A stretch of DNA of 6,664 bases, taken from NCBI GenBank assembly GCA_003694355.1, contig RFKI01000148.1, positions 1-6,664 on the forward strand, given 5' to 3'. Positions 1 through 4,065 of this stretch are shown here, piece by piece. The notes under the pieces are model-generated. The model was not told the DNA's origin. It saw only the letters and a program-made list of their open reading frames with translations, and did not search any database. The position numbers and the translations under genes are program-made. Within the stretch, counting starts at the first letter, position 1. Every line of letters starts with the position of its first letter. The DNA is from Bdellovibrio sp. Its GTDB lineage: Bacteria > Bdellovibrionota > Bdellovibrionia > Bdellovibrionales > UBA1609.

Positions 1-2
1 AT

Positions 3-458
3 TTAAAAGACCTTAAAATCGTCAATAATATTCATAGTATCTCGACCATAAATTAGGCGCTTTTTGAGGGACTTAAATATTTTCTTATTCACCTGAGGAG
101 CTAACCCCAAGTCCTGGGCTTCAATAACAGATCCATATTTATCCGTCTGCACTTTATATCTCCTGGTTAAAACCTCAATATCATAAGGACGCATATCTCC
201 TAAGATTGTAATTCTTGTCATAAATCGAATTTTTTTCCTTTTCAGATGACGAAAACGAGGATCTGTAGGAAGAAAATAATGGGAGAAAAAAGTGCGCCCA
301 TTTCGACTCACTTTTCTAACACCTTTAGGGATTGTTGTAACAATCACCTTCCGAAGCACCCTCAAAGAGCGGTCCTGATCCTTTAAAACCAAAGACCCAA
401 AGGAAGAGCAGGCACTCAAACCAAGAAAAAACAGAAATAAAACCAGATGTCTTTTCAT
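3..458 (-). CDS. Basic lipoprotein of unknown function, 151 aa
   Basis: Predicted lipoprotein that I cannot assign to a family. The N-terminus has a short basic region (MKR), a hydrophobic stretch rich in Leu and Phe, and the lipobox L-S-A-C with the lipidated Cys at residue 17. Ser at +2 would send it to the outer membrane under the E. coli Lol rule. The mature part is strikingly rich in Lys and Arg, especially around residues 60-80 and 125-140, and looks soluble with no further membrane segment. There are no Cys residues after the lipobox. Its ATG shares one base with the stop codon of the transaldolase gene (TAATG), so translation is probably coupled and it is the last visible gene of the dap-tal operon. 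An AGG lies about ten bases upstream of the start, inside the previous gene. The stop codon is 2 bp from the window edge, so what follows is unseen. The lipoprotein call is firm; the function is unknown. Confidence 0.8.
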   Translation of the reverse strand: MKRHLVLFLFFLGLSACSSFGSLVLKDQDRSLRVLRKVIVTTIPKGVRKVSRNGRTFFSHYFLPTDPRFRHLKRKKIRFMTRITILGDMRPYDIEVLTRRYKVQTDKYGSVIEAQDLGLAPQVNKKIFKSLKKRLIYGRDTMNIIDDFKVF

Positions 459-1096
459 TATCTTAAACCTGCATCCTTTAGAAACTGATCAAGACCTTTA
501 TCTGTGAGAGGATGAGAAGTGAGTTTTTTCAAAACAGCAAAAGGCACAGTGACAACATCTGCTCCGATAAGAGCTGACTCCAACACATGGAGAGGGTGGC
601 GAATACTTGCTACTAGCACTTGAGTAGTCAATGAGTAATTGGAAAAAATTTGAACAATCTGACTAATCAATTCCATCCCTTGAGTACCCACATCATCTAG
701 CCTACCTACAAATGGAGAAACAAGGTAAGCTCCAGCCTTAGCAGCCATAAGGGCTTGAACGGCATTAAATATAAGGGTGACATTTGTTTTAATTCCTTTT
801 TCACTAAGCTGTCGCACAGCAATCAGACCATCTTCTGTCATAGGGATTTTGACAACAACATTTTCAGCAATCTGTGACAGACGCTCTCCTTCTAAAATCA
901 TCTCCTCTGACTGGGTTGCTAAAACTTCTGCAGAAACAGGGCCTTTGACTATTTGGCAAATTTCCGCAATCACCTCTTCTCGACTCTTCCCTGTTTTAGC
1001 AATGAGAGAGGGGTTTGTTGTTACGCCATCAACCCATCCCCGAAGATGAGCTTGCTTAATTTCTTCAATATTGGCTGTATCAATAAAAAACTTCAT
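458..1096 (-). CDS. tal: Transaldolase, TalC/FSA (MipB) family
   Basis: Short-form class I aldolase-fold enzyme of 212 aa, normal for the TalC/fructose-6-phosphate aldolase family. It should transfer a dihydroxyacetone unit between sugar phosphates in the non-oxidative pentose phosphate pathway, in the cytoplasm. Visible signatures are the N-terminal FIDTAN (residues 4-9, Asp6), [11 protein letters not shown] (24-34), the Schiff-base lysine in VVKIP (Lys83) and SPFVGRLDD (127-135). FSA and transaldolase differ at two positions. The residue matching FSA Gln59 is Glu57 here, and the one matching FSA Tyr131 is Phe129. Both are the transaldolase type, so I favour transaldolase over F6P aldolase. 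The start is supported by an SD-like AAAGGGA five bases upstream. It sits 42 bp after the FolK-like gene with no terminator between, so it is probably in the dap operon, and it overlaps the downstream lipoprotein gene by 1 nt. Confidence 0.93.
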   Translation of the reverse strand: MKFFIDTANIEEIKQAHLRGWVDGVTTNPSLIAKTGKSREEVIAEICQIVKGPVSAEVLATQSEEMILEGERLSQIAENVVVKIPMTEDGLIAVRQLSEKGIKTNVTLIFNAVQALMAAKAGAYLVSPFVGRLDDVGTQGMELISQIVQIFSNYSLTTQVLVASIRHPLHVLESALIGADVVTVPFAVLKKLTSHPLTDKGLDQFLKDAGLR

Positions 1097-1138
1097 AAGG
1101 TTCCCTTTCGTCTTTCTTTCTTGATAGGGCCGAATCCG

Positions 1139-1660
1139 TTAAAAATCAAGAAGGCGTCGGCCTTGACCATAAAAACTACCCCAAACGGAAGACAAGTACT
1201 TTTCAGAAAGCTCCTTTAAACTTTTCTTTAAAAGAGGATGGAAATATGAGGGACTAATTTCAGAAGCAGGAACCAGCTCTTCTGGCCTTAAGTGCAGCTC
1301 AGGATAAGGGAGGGTTAAAACAGGGTCCATTCTTATAACATCATTGAAAAGCAAGAGGTTAATACTCAAATTCCGGTATAGAACCTCCCCCCTTAGCTCT
1401 TTCTCCACTTCTACAAATTTTCTAAGAAGATCTTCTGGATCCAAAGAAGTTTGACCTTGAACCACTAAACAAAGCCCTTTAAAAAAAGCCTCTGTTCTTA
1501 AGCTATGAATATGACGCTTATCGTCTTTTTTTCCTTCAATCAGATAAATAGAAGAAACTTTTTGAATCTGAACAAAGTCTTTGATTTTAAATAAGGCCTT
1601 TTTTAAAAGGCCCTCTTCCTCACTGGAATAAACTTTCAAAGAAAATAAAGCTGTATTCAT
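1139..1660 (-). CDS. FolK-like (HPPK) domain protein with degenerate active site
   Basis: About 173 aa, resembling 6-hydroxymethyl-7,8-dihydropterin pyrophosphokinase (FolK) in its layout. The matches are VSSIY (residues 35-39), a core beta strand followed by TSLDPEDLLRKFVEVEKELRG (71-91), LLLFNDVI (102-109), then LPYPELHLR and VPASEISP (117-136), which match the VPH...R...PL-EIAP tail of FolK. The key catalytic parts are missing. The N-terminal GSNLG motif reads SLKVYSSEEEG, and the metal-binding D-x-D of RTLDLDI reads R-N-L-S-I-N (Ser99, Asn101). The conserved PH is PY. This is therefore a very divergent HPPK or a pseudoenzyme with another role. The frame is open upstream to 1714, but the ATG at 1660 is preferred because it forms an ATGA overlap with the dapB stop and gives a FolK-like N-terminus. 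The tail from about residue 153 extends past the usual fold. The frame is intact, so it is not a broken gene. Confidence 0.7.
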   Translation of the reverse strand: MNTALFSLKVYSSEEEGLLKKALFKIKDFVQIQKVSSIYLIEGKKDDKRHIHSLRTEAFFKGLCLVVQGQTSLDPEDLLRKFVEVEKELRGEVLYRNLSINLLLFNDVIRMDPVLTLPYPELHLRPEELVPASEISPSYFHPLLKKSLKELSEKYLSSVWGSFYGQGRRLLDF

Positions 1661-2319
1661 AACCCCAAAACATGTTCCATTGTATAATAACCAGGGGGTT
1701 GCTTCACAATCCATTGTGCAGCCTTCAAAGCTCCCCGCGCAAAAACTCGACGATTAAGAGCTTGGTGTTCAAGCCTTAACACCTCTTCCGGACCCATTGC
1801 CAAAATCGTATGTTCACCAAAAACACCACCACCTCGTATGGACAAAGGTTCTTGCTGACTTTGTAATACATTTTGGAGGTCTTTTGCCGTTCCGCTTGGT
1901 TTATCTTTTTTAAAACGATGATGAACTTCTAAAATTTGAAAATCAAACCCCTCTTCTTTTAGAGGGAGCACTTCCTTAATAATTCGCTTTAAATAGGCAA
2001 TTCCCAAACTCATATTCGGCGACCATAAAAGGGGTATTTCATTAATGTCTTTTAAGGACAAAATTTCTTTTTCTGTTAGTCCCGTTGTTCCGCTCACCAA
2101 AGGAATTTTTTGATCCTTACAAAAAGATAACACTTTCTTAAAAGCTTCAGGCGCACTAAAGTCAATAATCACTTGAGCAGAATTTAAATTTTCTATAGGC
2201 CCTGAGGAAGCACTCCACTCACCAGTCAAAGTCAATTTTTCTGCAGCATCTATCAATTCTTTTAACTCTTTTCCCATTCGCCCAGAACTTCCAGAAAGTC
2301 CTAATCTTAATACACTCAT
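1657..2319 (-). CDS. dapB: 4-hydroxy-tetrahydrodipicolinate reductase
   Basis: DapB reduces 4-hydroxy-tetrahydrodipicolinate with NAD(P)H to tetrahydrodipicolinate, the second step of the diaminopimelate/lysine branch, in the cytoplasm. The dinucleotide-binding loop is GLSGSSGRMG (residues 7-16). Other family signatures are IIDFSAP (51-57), SGTTG (76-80), SPNMSLG (100-106), the catalytic EVHHRFKKDKPSGTA (131-145; His133/His134 and Lys137), RGGGVFGEHT (162-171), FARGALKAA (193-201) and the C-terminal YTMEHVLGL. At 220 aa it is about 50 residues shorter than E. coli DapB (273 aa). The main loss is in the N-terminal half, between the GEW strand near 33-35 and the IIDFSAP strand, where about 15 residues stand in for a longer segment. 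All catalytic motifs remain. The start overlaps the dapA stop as ATGA and has an SD-like AGGGGAG four bases upstream. The stop overlaps the next gene in the same way. Confidence 0.96.
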   Translation of the reverse strand: MSVLRLGLSGSSGRMGKELKELIDAAEKLTLTGEWSASSGPIENLNSAQVIIDFSAPEAFKKVLSFCKDQKIPLVSGTTGLTEKEILSLKDINEIPLLWSPNMSLGIAYLKRIIKEVLPLKEEGFDFQILEVHHRFKKDKPSGTAKDLQNVLQSQQEPLSIRGGGVFGEHTILAMGPEEVLRLEHQALNRRVFARGALKAAQWIVKQPPGYYTMEHVLGL

Positions 2320-3191
2320 ATTTCTCCCCTTTTTTTAAGATGAGCTTTTAAAGTTTCTACAAAAGAGGTCTTGACTGTTAAAGGGAGTCGAACTTCTGGA
2401 GAGTCAATAAGTCCTTTTAAGAAAAGTAAAATTTTAATGGCTATAGGGTTTGTATATCGACCTAAAAGATCATTATAAAAAGAAAACCTCTCTTCTAGAC
2501 CTTTTGGTAAGTTTTCTTTTTTCTGTCCATGCAGAATAACTTCCTTAGTTTCTTTTGGAAGGATATGAGAAATAACAGAAATCACCCCATGTCCCCCATG
2601 AGAAGAAAATTCATAAAGAGAGTTGTCATCACCACTTAAATAAATGAAATCTCTCTTCACCTTTTCTTTTATTCTTTGAAAAAAGCTGATATTTCCTGTT
2701 GCTTCCTTAATACCAACAATGTTTTTTTCTTCACTCAGTTGAGCAATGGTATCTTCATCTAAAGAAACCACTGTGCGAGAAGGCACATTGTAAAGGAATA
2801 TAGGAATGGAAACAGAGCTCGCAACCGTTTTAAAATGTTCATAAAGCCCTTCTTGAGGTGGTTTATTGTAATAAGGAACCACAACGAGTGCTCCATCAGC
2901 TCCCCATTCTTCTGCTTTCTTTGTCATCTCCACGGCTTTTGTAGTGCAATTAGATCCTGTCCCAAGCAGCAAAGGGAAATGAGAGCCAACTTCCTTTCTA
3001 GTCATCGAAAAAAGCTTTTTAACCTCTTCTTCAGAAAGACAAGGGCTTTCCCCCGTGGTTCCATTAATAACAAATCCATCCACTCCTTGATCCATTTGAG
3101 ACTTCAATAGACGAAGAAAGGACTCATCATCTATCTTTTGACTTTTAAATGGCGTAATAGTTGCCGTAAAAACTCCTTTAAACTTATTCAT
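2316..3191 (-). CDS. dapA: 4-hydroxy-tetrahydrodipicolinate synthase
   Basis: DapA condenses pyruvate with aspartate semialdehyde to 4-hydroxy-tetrahydrodipicolinate, the committed step toward meso-diaminopimelate and lysine. It is a cytoplasmic class I aldolase of the TIM-barrel DHDPS family. The catalytic parts are all visible: GTTGE (residues 44-48, Thr45/Thr46), PYYN (106-109), YNVPSRT (134-140, Tyr134 and Arg139), and the Schiff-base lysine in GIKEATG (160-166, Lys162). GDD (187-189), GGHGVISV (199-206) and TNPIAIK (247-253) follow in normal order. The 291-aa length matches E. coli (292). The frame is open upstream to an ATG at 3278, which would add 29 unrelated residues inside the lipoprotein gene. 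The ATG at 3191 is chosen because it starts right at the conserved domain and has AAGGA eight bases upstream. It overlaps the lptM stop by 8 nt and dapB by 4 nt. Confidence 0.97.
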   Translation of the reverse strand: MNKFKGVFTATITPFKSQKIDDESFLRLLKSQMDQGVDGFVINGTTGESPCLSEEEVKKLFSMTRKEVGSHFPLLLGTGSNCTTKAVEMTKKAEEWGADGALVVVPYYNKPPQEGLYEHFKTVASSVSIPIFLYNVPSRTVVSLDEDTIAQLSEEKNIVGIKEATGNISFFQRIKEKVKRDFIYLSGDDNSLYEFSSHGGHGVISVISHILPKETKEVILHGQKKENLPKGLEERFSFYNDLLGRYTNPIAIKILLFLKGLIDSPEVRLPLTVKTSFVETLKAHLKKRGEI

Positions 3192-3390
3192 TTTCTTTGT
3201 CCTTATTTTTTTTCCTATTTTGATATTCTTCCACAGGAGGAATATCTGAATCTTTGAAACGGTCTTGAGAAGAATCAAAAGTGGGATAACCTTGCCCTAT
3301 TTCAGGTGGAGCCTCTGGTGGCAGAGGGTCTCCTTTTATACCGCAACCCAATACATATAATAAAATAATAGCACAGAGATATTGCCACAT
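3184..3390 (-). CDS. lptM: LptM/YifL-type LPS-assembly lipoprotein, 68 aa
   Basis: Small lipoprotein with a lipobox V-L-G-C (Cys16) followed by GIKGDPLPPE. This matches the signature of the YifL/LptM family, Cys-Gly-Leu-Lys-Gly-Pro-Leu followed by Pro-rich sequence. In E. coli, LptM binds the LptD-LptE outer-membrane LPS translocon and promotes LptD maturation. The same role here is inferred from the short motif only. The rest is a Pro-rich then strongly charged, low-complexity tail ending in alternating Lys, Asp and Glu, which is typical of the family. The signal peptide is odd because its n-region (MWQYLCA) lacks any Lys or Arg. No upstream ATG, GTG or TTG can extend it, since an in-frame TAA precedes the start after a short stretch. 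The ATG lies three bases after the U-tract of a terminator hairpin. Its stop overlaps dapA by 8 nt (ATGAATAA), fitting the frequent linkage of this family with lysine-pathway genes. Confidence 0.8.
   Translation of the reverse strand: MWQYLCAIILLYVLGCGIKGDPLPPEAPPEIGQGYPTFDSSQDRFKDSDIPPVEEYQNRKKNKDKENE
3200..3204 (-). promoter_or_regulatory. Ribosome binding site of dapA
   Basis: AAGGA on the minus strand, eight bases before the ATG at 3191 and inside the 3' end of the lptM coding sequence. It decides the dapA start in favour of 3191 over the upstream ATG at 3278. Confidence 0.7.
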
Positions 3391-3393
3391 AAT

Positions 3394-3422
3394 AAAAAAG
3401 CACCTTTTACAGGTGCTTTTTT
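3394..3422 (-). terminator. Intrinsic terminator after the 181-aa gene, abutting lptM
   Basis: A 12-bp perfect stem (6 A/T pairs plus GCACCT/AGGTGC) with a 5-base loop and six T on the exit side, so it can work in either direction. In the minus direction it lies 25 bases after the stop of the 181-aa gene and is the obvious end of that transcript. It is also the immediate leader of lptM: the run of T is followed by ATT and then the ATG. The only SD-like bases before lptM (AAAGG, overlapping AGGTGC) are within the loop and 3' arm of this hairpin. Confidence 0.85.
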
Positions 3423-3447
3423 ATGATAGTTTTTCAAAAAACTCAAA

Positions 3448-3993
3448 TTATTGCTTTTTAAAAGCTGTCAGTTGCACATTAACAGGTCCAATAGGACTTT
3501 GAGCAATGGTTTTAAGAAGACCACCAATAGGCACCTCTTCTGGGTTTAACCAAGCTTCAGAAATTTTATTTTCTTTTTTATTACGAACTTTTACATAAAT
3601 GCAATCAAAGCTTCCAGCTGGAACTTCAACATGACTTTCTTTCATATCAACAAGCTCCATGTCTGAAGGGTCAGGAGGAGTTTGTTTCTGCCCATTCACA
3701 ATAATTTCTAAAACAGCTCCTGTATTTTTATCATATAAAATTTCTACTTTTTGTTTTTGTATTTTTAAATCAATATCCTGAACCACCCAGAAACCTCTAG
3801 CGTCTTCATTTCGAACTGTTGAATGCATAGTGCCCTTAAGAAAGCCAATATCTATTTGATAATCGGCGTTATCTCCCACCTTCCAGTCTAGACCTTTGGG
3901 AGCTACCATCTGAGAAACAGGCAATAAAGGTCGTTCAAAAGCCCATGAAGAAGCTCCCATTAACATTGCAAAAAGAATAAACATAAGTTTCAT
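3448..3993 (-). CDS. Exported protein of unknown function, 181 aa
   Basis: A clear Sec signal peptide (MKL, then a hydrophobic core, likely cleaved after S-W-A at residue 18) gives a mature periplasmic or surface protein of about 163 aa. The body alternates polar and hydrophobic residues as in an antiparallel beta protein. It starts with LDWKVGDNADYQI (35-47). Later it has VPAGSFDCIYVKV (124-136) and EAWLNPEEVPIGGLLK (146-161). The VPAG-x-F-x-C and W-x-x-x-x-VPxGGL pattern recurs in uncharacterised exported beta-rich proteins (DUF3108-like in style), but I cannot name a family with confidence. There is a single Cys after the signal peptide. The start has a strong SD, GAGGGGG, five bases upstream. 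It lies 72 bp after ftsK, where many proteobacteria carry lolA, but I see no convincing LolA similarity. It is separated from the downstream lptM operon by a terminator. Confidence 0.75.
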   Translation of the reverse strand: MKLMFILFAMLMGASSWAFERPLLPVSQMVAPKGLDWKVGDNADYQIDIGFLKGTMHSTVRNEDARGFWVVQDIDLKIQKQKVEILYDKNTGAVLEIIVNGQKQTPPDPSDMELVDMKESHVEVPAGSFDCIYVKVRNKKENKISEAWLNPEEVPIGGLLKTIAQSPIGPVNVQLTAFKKQ

Positions 3994-3998
3994 ACGAT

Positions 3999-4005
3999 CC
4001 CCCTC
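3999..4005 (-). promoter_or_regulatory. Ribosome binding site of the 181-aa gene
   Basis: GAGGGGG on the minus strand, five bases before the ATG at 3993. It is one of the strongest SD sequences in the window, in contrast to the absence of one before ftsK and queE, and it supports separate and efficient translation of this gene. Confidence 0.7.
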
Positions 4006-4016
4006 TTTAAATTGGT

Positions 4017-4025
4017 TTTATCTTA
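4017..4025 (-). promoter_or_regulatory. Candidate -10 element (TAAGATAAA) before the 181-aa gene
   Basis: The 9-mer TAAGATAAA, containing a TATAAT-like TAAGAT, lies 23 bases before the ATG. The same 9-mer lies before ftsK. No convincing -35 is visible (TTGTTC is present but with a 19-base spacer), so this is tentative. If real, transcription would start about 20 bases before the ATG and include the strong SD. Confidence 0.3.
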
Positions 4026-4065
4026 TTTACTGATGAGAGCACGAGAACAAATGAAAGTCCAGTCT

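Noticed and set aside
777..1219. Plus-strand open frames across tal and the gap before it
   Set aside because: They lie antisense to a well-supported transaldolase gene, show no recognisable motifs, and are explained as shadows of its coding frame.
1595..1612. Inverted repeat GGCCTTTT/AAAAGGCC inside the FolK-like gene
   Set aside because: It has only a 2-base centre, lies within coding sequence for a Lys/Leu-rich stretch, and has no T-run after the stem in the right place. It is probably a coincidence of codons.
1661..1714. 18-residue N-terminal extension of the FolK-like protein
   Set aside because: It lies wholly inside the end of dapB, and the ATG at 1660 gives the ATGA joint used elsewhere in the operon.
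3192..3278. 29-residue N-terminal extension of DapA
   Set aside because: It overlaps the lptM coding sequence, has no family similarity, and an SD sits correctly before the ATG at 3191.
3428..3443. Palindrome AGTTTTT-CA-AAAAACT between the 181-aa gene and its terminator
   Set aside because: An almost pure A/T palindrome is expected by chance in this sequence, and there is no second copy to suggest an operator.
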